A DNA stretch of 64,000 bases from Pseudomonas sp. SCB32 (GCF_009189165.1 NZ_CP045118.1:5022001-5086000); one strand, 5' to 3'; positions 45,925 through 55,541 are shown, counted from the stretch's first letter. Notes: generated by a model not told the origin, from the letters alone. Made by a program: numbers and translations.

Positions 45925-47589
45925 CTACACCGCCGCGCGCTGGGCAGGCTTCACGGACGCGCGCTGCTCGGATACCTGACGGGCGTCCTCGAGGATCAGG
46001 TCGGCGCCCTTCTCCGCCACCATCATCACCGCCGCGTTGGTGTTGCCGGAGGTGACGTTGGGGAAGATCGACGCATCGACCACGCGCAGGCCGGTCAGCC
46101 CGTGCACCCGCAGACGATTGTCGACCACCGCGGTATACGGATTGGCCCCCATCGCACAGCTACCACAGAGGTGATAGATGGAGCCGCAGTTCTCGCGGAA
46201 ATACTGCAGCATCTGCTCGTCGGACTGGGTGGCCGGGCCCGGCAGCACCTCTTCGACGGTGATCTTCTGCAGCGCCGGGGCGTTCATGATCGTGCGGATC
46301 AGGTGGCTGCCCTGGATGGCTTCGTCGATGTCCTTCTGCGTGCTCAGGTAGTTCGGATCGATCAGCGCGGCGTCGGCCGGGTTCTTCGAGGCGATGCGGA
46401 TTTCGCCGCGGCTGGTCGGCCGGCACGGGTTGAAGCAGAGCAGGAAGCCCGAGTACGGCTCGGGTTTCAGGCTGGCCTTGTTGCTCTTGGGGATCTGGTA
46501 GGACAGCGGGTTGAAGTACAGCTGCAGGTTCGGGTGTTCCAGATCATCATCGCTGCGGAAGAAACCGCCGCTCTGGTTCACGCTCATCGACAACGGCCCC
46601 TTGCGGGTCAGCAGGTACTCCAGGCCCAGCTTGGCCTGACCGAAGAGCGAGCCGAAGTCGTCGTTGAGCGTGCGGATGTTGGCCTTGTAGTAGTAGCTGA
46701 CGCAGAGGTGATCCTGCAGGTTCTTTCCCACAGCCGGCAGATGGTGCACCGTGGGAATTGCGTGCTGGTCGAGCAGGTCTCGATCGGCTACGCCGGAAAG
46801 CTGGAGTATCTTCGGCGAGTCCACTGCACCGGCGGCGAGAATCACCTCGCGCCTGGCATGGAACTCACGCTGCACGCCGCTCTGCTGCACGCTCACACCC
46901 ATGGCTCGCTTGTTCTCGTCAAACAGCACGCGCTCTACCAGCGCGTTACGCTCGATGGTCAGGTTGGCGCGGTTCTGTGCCGGGTGCAGGTAGGCGAAGC
47001 TGCTGGAGCAGCGCTGGCCATTCTTCGTGTTGACGTCGTAGAGACCGGCGCCTTCGAAGTCCTTGCCGTTGAAGTCTTCGCTCAGCGGATAACCCAGCTC
47101 CTGGCAGCCTTTGAGGAAGCTGTCGCAGATCGGGTGGGTGTGGCCCTTCATCGGCGTGATCCGGATCGGCCCGTTGGCGCCGTGATACTCGGTGTTGCCC
47201 AGCGGGTGCGATTCCAGCTTGCGGAAATACGGCAGCACGTCCTTGAACGACCAGCCATCGTTGCCATCGGCCGCCCAGTCATCGAAGTCATGGGCCTGGC
47301 CGCGCACGTAGATCATCGCGTTGATCGAGCCCGAGCCGCCCTGCACCTTGCCGCGCGGCGCGTAGAGCTGGCGGTTGGCGAGCTGCTTCTGCGGCTGGCT
47401 GTAGTACATCCAGTTGAAGGTCGGGTTGTAGTAGAGCTTGGCGAAGCCCACCGGGATCTTGAACCAGTGCGAGCTGTCCTTGCCGCCGGCTTCCAGCAGC
47501 AGGACGCTGTGTTCACCCGATTCGCTGAGGCGGGCGGCGAGGATGCAGCCGGCGGAACCGGCGCCGACGATGATGTAGTCGTATTTCAT
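45925..47589 (-). CDS. GMC-family FAD alcohol/choline dehydrogenase
   Basis: A 554-residue GMC oxidoreductase: ADP-binding YDYIIVGAGSAGCILAARLSE, the signature VQGGSGSINAMIYVRG, and the catalytic His/Asn pair (YHLCGSCAMG and TSGNTNAAVM). Close in size to choline dehydrogenase BetA, but no betaine aldehyde dehydrogenase is adjacent, so an alcohol or polyol linked to the neighbouring sugar-acid genes is more likely. Last in a leftward cluster, 70 bases after the dehydratase gene. Confidence 0.88.
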   Translation of the reverse strand: MKYDYIIVGAGSAGCILAARLSESGEHSVLLLEAGGKDSSHWFKIPVGFAKLYYNPTFNWMYYSQPQKQLANRQLYAPRGKVQGGSGSINAMIYVRGQAHDFDDWAADGNDGWSFKDVLPYFRKLESHPLGNTEYHGANGPIRITPMKGHTHPICDSFLKGCQELGYPLSEDFNGKDFEGAGLYDVNTKNGQRCSSSFAYLHPAQNRANLTIERNALVERVLFDENKRAMGVSVQQSGVQREFHARREVILAAGAVDSPKILQLSGVADRDLLDQHAIPTVHHLPAVGKNLQDHLCVSYYYKANIRTLNDDFGSLFGQAKLGLEYLLTRKGPLSMSVNQSGGFFRSDDDLEHPNLQLYFNPLSYQIPKSNKASLKPEPYSGFLLCFNPCRPTSRGEIRIASKNPADAALIDPNYLSTQKDIDEAIQGSHLIRTIMNAPALQKITVEEVLPGPATQSDEQMLQYFRENCGSIYHLCGSCAMGANPYTAVVDNRLRVHGLTGLRVVDASIFPNVTSGNTNAAVMMVAEKGADLILEDARQVSEQRASVKPAQRAAV

Positions 47590-47659
47590 GGATTGCGTAC
47601 CGCGGTGTTGGGTAAAACCCCGCTCCCCCGTCCTTGACGGAAAGGGGGCGGGTCCGGCA

Positions 47660-48877
47660 TCAGCCCTTGGCTGGTGCGTTGTCTCTCACGTCGACGGGGT
47701 CCGGGCCCATCTGCAGGTGCAGACGCTCGCCGGTGTAGGGGCTGTGGGCGCGCACCACGTCCATGTCCAGCTCGACGCCAAGGCCGGGCTCGCTGGACGG
47801 GATGATGTAGCCGTCTTCCCACTGCAGCGGCTTCTTCAGCACCTGCGCGTGGAAACCGTCCCAGGTGCCGATGCTTTCCTGGATCAGGAAGTTCGGCGTG
47901 CAGGCCGCCAGCTGGAAGCTCGCCGCCGCGCCGATGGGGCCGTTGTAGAGGTGCGGGGCGATCTGCGCGTAAAAGGCTTCGGCCATGGAGGCGATCTTCT
48001 TGCCTTCGAGCAGGCCGCCGCAGCGCCCGACGTTCATCTGCAGGATCGACGCGCCGCCGGCCTGCAGCAGCTTGAAGAATTCGTACTTGGTGGTCAGGCG
48101 CTCGCCAGTGGCGATCGGGATGCTGGTCTTGCCGGCCACCTGGCCCATGGCGTCTTCCTGGCCCGGCGGGATCGGCTCTTCGAACCACAGCGGGTCGTAC
48201 TTCTCCAGACGCTTGGCGAGGCGGATGGCCGAGGACGGCACCATCTGCCCGTGGGTGCCGAACAGCAGGTCGCACTTGCTGCCCACCGCCTCGCGGATCT
48301 TTCGGCAGAAGGTCTCGCAGCGCTCCAGCACTTCCAGGGAAATCTGGTGGCCGGAGAAGGCGGTGTAGGGGCCGGCCGGGTCGAACTTCACGGCGGTGAA
48401 GCCCAGCTTCATGTTCTCGATGGCGCACTCGGCGGCCAGGTCCGGATCGGAGTAGTCATACTCGCCCTGGGTATTCTTCGGGTACAGGTAGGTGTAGGAG
48501 CGCAGGCGCTCGTGGACCTTGCCGCCGAGCAGCTCGTAGACCGGCTTGTTCGCCGCCTTGCCGATGATGTCCCAGCAGGCCATTTCCAGGCCGCTGACGA
48601 TGCCCATCATGGTCAGGTCGGGGCGCTGGGTGAAACCGCTCGAATAGGCGCGGCGGAAGAAGCGCTCGATGTGGTGCGGGTCCTGGTTCTCCAGGTAGCG
48701 GCCGAACACGTCTTCGATGGCCGGGACCATGACCTTGGGATGGAAGCTGGCGGCGTAGATCTCGCCGACGCCTTCGATGCCGCAGTCGGTCTTCAGCTTG
48801 ACGAACAGCCAGTACATGCCGCCGATGTGGGGCGGCGGAACAGCAACCACATGGGTTTCGAGGGAGACGATCTTCAT
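47660..48877 (-). CDS. Mandelate racemase/muconate lactonizing (enolase superfamily) protein, likely sugar-acid dehydratase
   Basis: A 405-residue enolase-superfamily enzyme with barrel motifs typical of D-galactonate/mannonate-type dehydratases: GFTAVKFDPAGPY, CDLLFGTHGQ, WFEEPIPP, ATGERLTTKYEF and IAPHLYNGP. The acidic residues of the second, third and fourth motifs would bind Mg2+ and a C-terminal His acts as base. It would dehydrate a hexonate or pentonate. Its ATG overlaps the MFS stop (ATGA), so it shares an operon. The exact sugar acid is unknown. Confidence 0.85.
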   Translation of the reverse strand: MKIVSLETHVVAVPPPHIGGMYWLFVKLKTDCGIEGVGEIYAASFHPKVMVPAIEDVFGRYLENQDPHHIERFFRRAYSSGFTQRPDLTMMGIVSGLEMACWDIIGKAANKPVYELLGGKVHERLRSYTYLYPKNTQGEYDYSDPDLAAECAIENMKLGFTAVKFDPAGPYTAFSGHQISLEVLERCETFCRKIREAVGSKCDLLFGTHGQMVPSSAIRLAKRLEKYDPLWFEEPIPPGQEDAMGQVAGKTSIPIATGERLTTKYEFFKLLQAGGASILQMNVGRCGGLLEGKKIASMAEAFYAQIAPHLYNGPIGAAASFQLAACTPNFLIQESIGTWDGFHAQVLKKPLQWEDGYIIPSSEPGLGVELDMDVVRAHSPYTGERLHLQMGPDPVDVRDNAPAKG

Positions 48878-50169
48878 GCTTGTTTCGCTCGCTTCTGGAT
48901 GCGCTTGTTCAGGATCAGGGTGGCGACCACGCCCAGCAGGCCCATCACCACGACGTAGGAGAAGTAGATCTGGTAGCCGACGAAGCCGGGGAAGCGGTCG
49001 GTGATGTAACCGTTGAGCAGCGGCAGGTAGGCGTCCGGGGCGTAGCCCAGCACCGAGATGATGCCGATGGCGAGGCCCGTGACACGCAGCGGGATATGGC
49101 AGTCGTCGAGGATCGCCCAGTAGAGTCCGCGGATCGCGTAGGTCATCAGGCCGATGAAGATCACCAGGAAGATCAGTACGGCGAGCACGTGCAGGCTCGG
49201 CAACACGATCAGGCCTATCATGCCCAGCGCCGCCAGCAGCATCGCCCAGGTCAGTACGCCGGTGCGGGTGAAGCGGTCGCCCAGCCAGCCGCCGCCGATA
49301 CCGCCCAACGGGCGCATCCACAGCTTGATTGTGGTGATGAGGCCGGCAGCGGTGGCGGAGAGACCGAAGCCGCCCTCCTGCAGGTAGGCCGAGAAGCTGT
49401 AGGTGGCCCAGAAGAAGTGGTAGCCGCAGAACACGATGGCGGTGACCAGCCAGAGTTCGGGGATGCGCAGCAGAGTGCGGAGGTCCTCCAGCAGGTTGCC
49501 CTTCTCGGTTCGGGCGTCCTTGCCGCTCTTCTGCGGATCGCGCACCAGCATCAGCGCGGCACCGAGCACGATGCAGCAGATGGCGTACAGATGGATGACC
49601 AGTTGCAAGCCCTGGGCGTTTTTCTCCCCACGGGTCTCGGTGACGTAGGCGAACAGCGCGATGGCCACAGTCGCCAGCAGCGCCTCGACCAGCCCGCGCC
49701 CACCGTCGAGCACGCCGAAGAAACGGCCCTGCTCGTCCTCGCCGGCGAGCATCTTCACCCGCTTGATCAGCGCGGCCCAGAAGGTCAGGCCGGTGGTGAT
49801 ACCGAAGCCGCAGAAAATCACCAGCAGCGTGTTGAAGCCCGGCAGCAGGGCGTACCACATGCCCAGGGCGCCGGTAGCGATCAGCGAGAAGCTGATGAGG
49901 AAGCGCGGCGACAGGCGGTCCGCCAGCCAGCCGCTGGGCAGATAGCTGAGCAGGAAGGCGGTGCCGAGGATCGAGTAGAGGTAGCCCAGTTCGCTGTTGT
50001 TGATCGCCAGCGCTTCGAGCATGGTGCTCTGATACACCTGGCGCAGGTACAGCATCGGATAGATCGCCCCCGCCGCGAGCACCAGCAGGGCGAGCTGGAT
50101 GTAGCGGGTGAGGTTCGCGTTGGCGGGCGCAGCCATGGGGATGGCCTGTGCACTTATTGTTCTTTTCAT
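48874..50169 (-). CDS. MFS transporter (sugar-acid/anion:H+ symporter-like)
   Basis: A 431-residue 12-helix major facilitator protein. It shows SGWLADRLSPRFLISFSL after helix 2 and GGGWLGDRFTRTG after helix 8, the duplicated loop motif. The partner dehydratase suggests a sugar acid as substrate. Start is uncertain: ATG 50172, 50169 or 50136; the A-rich opening (ATGATGAAAAGAACAATAAG) resembles Hfq/Crc recognition motifs, and if 50136 is used it lies in the 5' leader. Confidence 0.85.
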   Translation of the reverse strand: MKRTISAQAIPMAAPANANLTRYIQLALLVLAAGAIYPMLYLRQVYQSTMLEALAINNSELGYLYSILGTAFLLSYLPSGWLADRLSPRFLISFSLIATGALGMWYALLPGFNTLLVIFCGFGITTGLTFWAALIKRVKMLAGEDEQGRFFGVLDGGRGLVEALLATVAIALFAYVTETRGEKNAQGLQLVIHLYAICCIVLGAALMLVRDPQKSGKDARTEKGNLLEDLRTLLRIPELWLVTAIVFCGYHFFWATYSFSAYLQEGGFGLSATAAGLITTIKLWMRPLGGIGGGWLGDRFTRTGVLTWAMLLAALGMIGLIVLPSLHVLAVLIFLVIFIGLMTYAIRGLYWAILDDCHIPLRVTGLAIGIISVLGYAPDAYLPLLNGYITDRFPGFVGYQIYFSYVVVMGLLGVVATLILNKRIQKRAKQA

Positions 50170-50257
50170 CATGCATCTCGAAGCCGGATCGGTCACCGGC
50201 GGATGGTGGAGCCGCAGTTGAGAAAAGGGGCCCAGGCAGCGGCCCCCAGGGTTTGAA

Positions 50258-51679
50258 TCAGAACTTGAGGACAACCAGGCGCGTCTGGGTGAACTCCAGC
50301 ATCCCGTGCTTGCCGTCGTCGCCGCCCAGGCCCGAGCGCTTCCAACCGGCGTGGAAGCCCTGGTAGGGGTCGGCGGGCGTACGGTTGATGTAGATCTCGC
50401 CCGCCTCGATGTGGTTGGCGACCTTCATGGCATTGCGGTAGTTCTCGGTGAACAGCACCGAGGACAGGCCGAACTGGTGGTCGTTGGCCATGCTCAGCGC
50501 GTCGTCGAGAGTCTCGTAGGACAGCACCGGCAGCACCGGACCGAAGATTTCCTCCTGGACGATTTCCATGTCCTGGCGGCAGCCGCTCAGCAGAGTCGCC
50601 GGGTAGAAGTGGCCGGCACCTTCGGGCAGCACGCCGCCGCACTCCAGCACCGCGCCTTCGGCCAGCGCGCGCTGGACCTTGGCGTGTACGTCCTGGCGGG
50701 CACGGGCGTTCTGCATCGGCCCCATCCGGCTAGCGTCCTGGGCACGATTGCCGATGCGCACGGCGGCCATCTTCTCGCGCAACAGGGCGAGGAAGCGGTC
50801 ATGCACGCTGGCCTGCACGTAGACGCGTTCGATGGCGGTGCACAGCTGGCCGCAATGGGTAGTCTTGGAGCCGACGATGGCGGCGGCGGCCTTCTCCAGG
50901 TCGGCGTCCGCCTCGATGATCGCCGGAGTCTTGCCGCCCAATTCCAGGGACGGCTTGGCGATGTTGGCCTTGCAGTAGTCGAGCACGATGCGGCCGGCAC
51001 CGACGCTGCCGGTCAGGGTGATCAGACCGATCTGCGGCTGCTGGCAGAGCACGCCGGCCACATCGTGGTTCATGGTCAGCACGTTCAGCACGCCGGCGGG
51101 CAGGCCGGCCTCCTCCGCGCAACGGGCGATCTCGAAGGCCGAGGTCGGGGTGTTGTTGCTCGGGCGCACCACCACGGTGTTGCCGGTGATCAGCGCCGGC
51201 GCGACCTTGCGCAGGAAGGTGTAGACCGGGTAGTTGAACGGGATCAGCGCCGCGACCACACCGATCGGCTCGCGCTGCAGCAGGATGGTTTCGTCGGTGG
51301 AATCGCTGGGGATCACTTCGCCTTCGATGCGACGCGCCCATTCGGCGTGGTAGCGGGTGATCTGGCCAGCGTAGAAGGCTTCGCTGCTGGCATCGGCCAG
51401 ACTCTTGCCGGACTCCGCAGCCAGGGCGGCGCCGATGCGCTCGGCGTTACGCTCCAGCGCCTCGGCGAAGCGGCGCAGGTGCTCGCCACGCTCGATGGCC
51501 GGCAGGCGGGCCCAGCTACGTTGAGCGCGGGCGGCGGCTTCGACGGCCTTGCGCACATCGGCTTCGGTGGCGGCCGGCACCTGGGCGACCTGCTGCTCGG
51601 TCGCCGGGTCGAACACGGCGATATGGGCGGAGGAGGCGTCGGCGAAACGGCCGTCGATGAAGTTACGATCTGTACGCAT
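50258..51679 (-). CDS. NAD-dependent aldehyde dehydrogenase (lactaldehyde/glycolaldehyde type)
   Basis: A 473-residue ALDH with cofactor region AALIPFNYPVYTFLRKVAPALITGNT, active glutamate LELGGKTP, and catalytic cysteine in HCGQLCTAIERVYV. It is AldA-like (the FNYP and ITGNT features) rather than like the enzyme at 17016. It likely oxidises an aldehyde made by the sugar-acid route. ATG 51679 has AGGA seven bases before; ATG 51685 is possible. Confidence 0.9.
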   Translation of the reverse strand: MRTDRNFIDGRFADASSAHIAVFDPATEQQVAQVPAATEADVRKAVEAAARAQRSWARLPAIERGEHLRRFAEALERNAERIGAALAAESGKSLADASSEAFYAGQITRYHAEWARRIEGEVIPSDSTDETILLQREPIGVVAALIPFNYPVYTFLRKVAPALITGNTVVVRPSNNTPTSAFEIARCAEEAGLPAGVLNVLTMNHDVAGVLCQQPQIGLITLTGSVGAGRIVLDYCKANIAKPSLELGGKTPAIIEADADLEKAAAAIVGSKTTHCGQLCTAIERVYVQASVHDRFLALLREKMAAVRIGNRAQDASRMGPMQNARARQDVHAKVQRALAEGAVLECGGVLPEGAGHFYPATLLSGCRQDMEIVQEEIFGPVLPVLSYETLDDALSMANDHQFGLSSVLFTENYRNAMKVANHIEAGEIYINRTPADPYQGFHAGWKRSGLGGDDGKHGMLEFTQTRLVVLKF

Positions 51680-51863
51680 GGTCATGTCCTGTCGTTCAAG
51701 CAAGGCTTCGGGCCGATGGCGGCCCCGCGGAACGACAAGGTGCAGGCTGACTCATGCAGGCGACGGGCAAGGTGGCGCGGCGCAGGCATGGGGGTGACTC
51801 TTGTCGTTATCGAATGGCCGAAGTTTCGATAGGCACCGAAGGAGCGACAAGCGATTAATAGAC

Positions 51864-51896
51864 CGCAGTAACTTGCGAAAAACGCAGGTTACTGCG
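51864..51896. promoter_or_regulatory. Inverted repeat upstream of the aldehyde dehydrogenase gene
   Basis: CGCAGTAACTTGCG at 51864-51877 pairs with CGCAGGTTACTGCG at 51883-51896 (13 of 14 bases) around AAAAA. It lies about 190 bases before the dehydrogenase start and 45 bases after the LysR stop. It may be an operator for the flanking LysR proteins or a hairpin. Confidence 0.45.
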
Positions 51897-51903
51897 CATA
51901 GGA

Positions 51904-51930
51904 AAATAGCCACTTCCTACTGGAAGTGAC
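51904..51930 (-). terminator. Hairpin after the LysR gene
   Basis: CACTTCC-TACT-GGAAGTG hairpin at 51911-51928 followed in the minus direction by GCTATTTTCC; a weak Rho-independent terminator for the LysR gene at 51941. Confidence 0.55.
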
Positions 51931-51940
51931 TCGGATTCTT

Positions 51941-52879
51941 TCAGGAAAGACTGACGAAGGAGCCCGATCCAGCCAGGTTGCGCTCGGCCATCCACACCTC
52001 CTGCTGCAACCACTCATGGAAGCGCTGGACGTGGGGCGGCAGCTCCTGCTCGGGCCGGCTGACCCACCAGTAGGACTGGTGCCCCTGCACCTCGACGTCG
52101 AGCATCTGCACCAGCTGCCCCGCTGCCAGTTCGCGGGCCACCATCTGCCGGTCGGCGATGGTGATGCCCAGGCCGTCGATGGCCGCGCGAATGGCCATGT
52201 CCAGCAGGTCGAACTCGTAACCGCCCCGCAGGTCGACGCCCTGGATCTTCGCTGCGTCCAACCAGTGCCGCCAGGTCAGGAAGCGCTGGTCGTCGCGGGC
52301 CAGCACATGCAGCAGGGTCATACTGCGCAGGTCGATGTCCTGCTCCTCGCGCTGCGCCAGCAGGCTGGGCGCGCACACCGCGATGTGCCGCTCGTGCATC
52401 AACAGCGAGCTGTCCAGGCCGTCCCATTCGCCATTGCCGAAGCGGATCGCGCAGTCCAGCGTGCTGCTCTGCGCGAGGCTGTCCTGCAGGTTGGTGGTCA
52501 GGCTCACTTCCAGGTCGGGATGCGCTTCGCGCAGGCGCGACAGGCGCGGCAACAGCCAGCGCAGGGCGAAGGTCGGCGGCGCGTTGACCCGCAGGCGATT
52601 GAGGTGGTGACGCTGCTGGATGCCGCGCACGGTCAGCTCGATGCGGTCGAACGACAGCTGCAGTGCGCGCAACAGTACGCGCCCCGCTTCAGTCAGTTCC
52701 AGATGGTGATGACGACGGACCAGCAGGGACTCTCCAAGCTGCTCCTCCAACTGACGCACCTGGCGGCTGACCGCGCTCTGGGTCACATTGAGCAGCTCGG
52801 CAGCACGGGTAAAGCTACCGGTGCTGCCGGCCACCTCGAAGGCTTTCAGCGCGTTCAGCGCCGGTATCTTGCGTTTCAC
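51941..52879 (-). CDS. LysR-family regulator (GcvA/AmpR type)
   Basis: A 312-residue regulator with helix-turn-helix GSFTRAAELLNVTQSAVSRQVRQLEEQLG and the GcvA-like C-terminal domain (NAPPTFALRWLLPRLSRLREAHPDLEV). The start is GTG 52879, with GGGAAGG four bases before; an upstream ATG at 52927 adds 16 residues with no clear ribosome site. It sits between the porin and the dehydrogenase genes and would control them. Confidence 0.88.
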   Translation of the reverse strand: MKRKIPALNALKAFEVAGSTGSFTRAAELLNVTQSAVSRQVRQLEEQLGESLLVRRHHHLELTEAGRVLLRALQLSFDRIELTVRGIQQRHHLNRLRVNAPPTFALRWLLPRLSRLREAHPDLEVSLTTNLQDSLAQSSTLDCAIRFGNGEWDGLDSSLLMHERHIAVCAPSLLAQREEQDIDLRSMTLLHVLARDDQRFLTWRHWLDAAKIQGVDLRGGYEFDLLDMAIRAAIDGLGITIADRQMVARELAAGQLVQMLDVEVQGHQSYWWVSRPEQELPPHVQRFHEWLQQEVWMAERNLAGSGSFVSLS

Positions 52880-52932
52880 CCAACCTTCCCTGCCCACAGG
52901 CCGCCGCCGCGCGAGCTTCGTCTGCATGCTTA

Positions 52933-54114
52933 TCAGAAGTAATAGCCGATGTTGGCATACAGCTGGTTCTCCCAGTGGTCGGTGCCACCTTCGGCCAGAC
53001 TCCGGGTGTAATTGCTGCCGCCAATGTAAGGATCGTTGCGACCGTTCAGCCACTCCACGGCGATGTACACCGCCTTGACCGAGAACGAAGTACCGAGGAT
53101 GAAGCGCTGTGAGGTCTTGTAATCATCGGCGGACTTGTCGAAGGCGCTGTAGTTGCCATAGACCTTCACGCCGCTGATCCAGCCCTCAAGGAAATTTCCT
53201 GGGATGCTGTAGCTCAGGTCGCCGACATAGAGGTTACCGCGACTTGCGACGTTGAATGTACCGTCGTACCCACCGAATGTGACTACCTTGTCGCTACCAG
53301 AATTCCTAGGCGACATTTGCTGCCGGGCGGCTTGCAATTGCACGCCCCATGGGCCGTTCTGGCCGGCGTAGTGGATGGCGTAGGCATTGCGTCGACCGTT
53401 GTCGTTGGTGTCCTGGTTCTCCAGGCGCGAGGTCAGCGCGGACAGGCCGACTTCGGACTTCCAGTCTCCCAGCTGCAGCGAGCGCGCCACGCGGCCAACC
53501 AGAATCTGCCGCTCCTTGTTGCGGTTGCCATCACCCACGTAATCATCCGCCGAGGTCACCACGGTGGAATAGGTATCGCCGTTGCTGGTGCCATTGCCCG
53601 GCCAGGAGGGACGGGCATAGGCGCCGACCTGGACGTTCCAGTCACCCTGCTGCTGGATGTACTTCACCCCCACATCGTTCACATCTTCCAGGCCGATGAC
53701 ATTGCCCAGGGTCTCGTAAAAGGTACTGCCGAAGAGCGGCTGCAGACCGAACGGAATCTGGTTCAGACCGACCTGCACCTGTTTGTCCGGATCGAAGCGA
53801 TAGCCGATCCAGGCATACTCGGCAAAATTGATGTCGCCGAAATGATCGGTGTACTGATACGGGTACGCCTTGCCGTACCAGCGGTAGCGTGCGGCGCCGA
53901 TCCAGGTGTCGGAGGTGTAGGTCACGCGCAGCATCGCGGTATCGATACCGAATTTCTCGATATCGCGGTCCGGATCATGATCGAAGCGCGTTCGGACAGC
54001 TCCGCCAATGTCCAGGTTGTCCGTGACCGGCACGGCGAAGGCCGCTGAACTCAGGACGAACAGGACAGGCAGCAGGACGGACGATGGGCGGAGCGGCAGG
54101 TAGGGTATGGCCAC
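52933..54114 (-). CDS. Outer-membrane porin-like protein
   Basis: A 393-residue protein with a signal peptide (PSSVLLPVLFVLSSAAFA) and a long series of alternating beta strands, ending in the typical outer-membrane C-terminus LYANIGYYF (last residue Phe). Internal features include RYRWYGKAYPYQYTDHFGDINFAEYAWIGYRFDPDKQVQVGLNQIPFG. It is a phosphate-selective-porin-like or carbohydrate-like channel. The start is GTG 54114, with GAGG about ten bases before. It probably admits the cluster's substrate. Confidence 0.82.
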   Translation of the reverse strand: MAIPYLPLRPSSVLLPVLFVLSSAAFAVPVTDNLDIGGAVRTRFDHDPDRDIEKFGIDTAMLRVTYTSDTWIGAARYRWYGKAYPYQYTDHFGDINFAEYAWIGYRFDPDKQVQVGLNQIPFGLQPLFGSTFYETLGNVIGLEDVNDVGVKYIQQQGDWNVQVGAYARPSWPGNGTSNGDTYSTVVTSADDYVGDGNRNKERQILVGRVARSLQLGDWKSEVGLSALTSRLENQDTNDNGRRNAYAIHYAGQNGPWGVQLQAARQQMSPRNSGSDKVVTFGGYDGTFNVASRGNLYVGDLSYSIPGNFLEGWISGVKVYGNYSAFDKSADDYKTSQRFILGTSFSVKAVYIAVEWLNGRNDPYIGGSNYTRSLAEGGTDHWENQLYANIGYYF

Positions 54115-54333
54115 GTTTGGAAGTGCCTCGGCAGGTTTCTTGTCGTTATGCGGTTCCCCCGGACCGGCAAGCTCCGGCCCCTGGGCGCGGCCGAAACTAG
54201 CCCTGGCCGATACATCCGACAAACGACTAAATCGCGGGCGAAACCCGAGGAAAACGCATGCTCCGCCACCATCGGCACCGCTAGAATCGGGGCGAGAAAA
54301 CGCGCCCAAGGCGCCCTTCCGGATGGTCCCGTC

Positions 54334-55209
54334 ATGCGCAACCTACCGCCCTTGACCATGCTCCGCGTCTTCGAGGAAGTCGCTCGTCATCGCAGCTTCA
54401 ACCGTGCTGCCGATGCGCTGAACGTCACCCAGGGCGCGGTCAGTCGGCAGATCAAGCAACTGGAGGACTACCTCGGAATAAGGCTTTTCCTACGAACGCC
54501 CCGCGGTCTGACGCTGACCGAAGCCGGTGGGGCATTGTCCACGCATCTGGAAGATGCATTCGACCAGATCGAACGGGCCCTGCAGGCAGTGCGCGTCCCC
54601 AATCTGCGTCAGCGCCTGCGCATCCTCGCCCCACCGACCTGGGGAACACGCTGGTTGTCGCCGCGACTGCGAGGGTTTCTGCAGCGCTATCCGGACATCA
54701 ACCTGAGCATCACCAACCAGTTCGACGCCGACAGCCACAACGAGCTGGATTGCCAGATCCGCTTCGGCCTGGAACGGGCCATTCACTGCCACAGCGAACT
54801 GCTGGTGATGGAGCGGCACCTGGCGGTCGCCAGCCCCGATCTCTTCGAGGGTGACCGACCGCCAGAACTGAGCGCCCATCCGCTGCTGCACATCCTTCAC
54901 GAAGGCAAGCGCCTGAAGGTCTGGGAGAACTGGCTGGAGACCGTAGGCCGCATCGACATCGACGCTGCCAGCGGCATCGAATTCAGCACGCTGGATCAGG
55001 TCATTCACACGGCTCTGGCTGGCGGGGGACTGGCGGTGATCGACCGGCAGATGATCGAACGAGAACTGGTCAGTGGCAGCCTGTTGCCGATCGCCCCTGT
55101 GGAAGTGATCGGCCCCTACGGTTACTGGCTGGATATCGCCAGTGACAAGCTGGGTCTGTCGAAGGTGGAGCGCTTCCAGCAGTGGCTGAACCAGGAGAGA
55201 AACCCCTGA
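54334..55209 (+). CDS. LysR-family regulator (GcvA/AmpR type)
   Basis: A 291-residue regulator: helix-turn-helix RSFNRAADALNVTQGAVSRQIKQLEDYLG and effector domain RLRILAPPTWGTRWLSPRLRGFLQRYPDI. It is divergent from the porin gene with a shared 218-base region, the classic arrangement for control of a neighbour. It is clearly related to the regulator at 51941 (APPTxxxRWLxPRL shared), so the cluster has two paralogous regulators. Confidence 0.9.
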   Translation: MRNLPPLTMLRVFEEVARHRSFNRAADALNVTQGAVSRQIKQLEDYLGIRLFLRTPRGLTLTEAGGALSTHLEDAFDQIERALQAVRVPNLRQRLRILAPPTWGTRWLSPRLRGFLQRYPDINLSITNQFDADSHNELDCQIRFGLERAIHCHSELLVMERHLAVASPDLFEGDRPPELSAHPLLHILHEGKRLKVWENWLETVGRIDIDAASGIEFSTLDQVIHTALAGGGLAVIDRQMIERELVSGSLLPIAPVEVIGPYGYWLDIASDKLGLSKVERFQQWLNQERNP

Positions 55210-55541
55210 TAACACCCCCTGCAGGGCAGGCAGGCGTGCCTCACTGAAAAAATGGCCAGACTCCTGATTCGCCACCGGAGCCTGGCCGAGTATCAGAGGC
55301 AAGAACACCACAGGAGCACTCACTTTCAAGCCTCTGAGCATGCCCCCAATCGGCATGCCGCTGCACTCTTCAGGTTTCGTCCGGCCTCGCGCTGCCGGAA
55401 GCGCCCTAGAGATAGGCACGATATTTCCTGTGCTCGTTCCTCCCCAGAGTATCCCTCGACGCTTCCCCTTAACCTCGTACGACAGGCTCGCCAGTGAAGG
55501 TGCGCCTGTGCAACAGCTCCCATTGTCGAGGTACAGAGAAA
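55210..55541. other. Gene-free stretch, 332 bases
   Basis: Two short hairpins are visible: AGGCAGGCGTGCCT near 55228-55241 and GCATGCC/GGCATGC at 55338-55358. Otherwise nothing recognisable was found; a minus-strand open frame through the region resembles no family. Confidence 0.5.

Noticed and set aside
45925..47589. Choline dehydrogenase BetA in a betaine operon
   Set aside because: No betB, betI or choline transporter nearby; the partners point to sugar acid metabolism.
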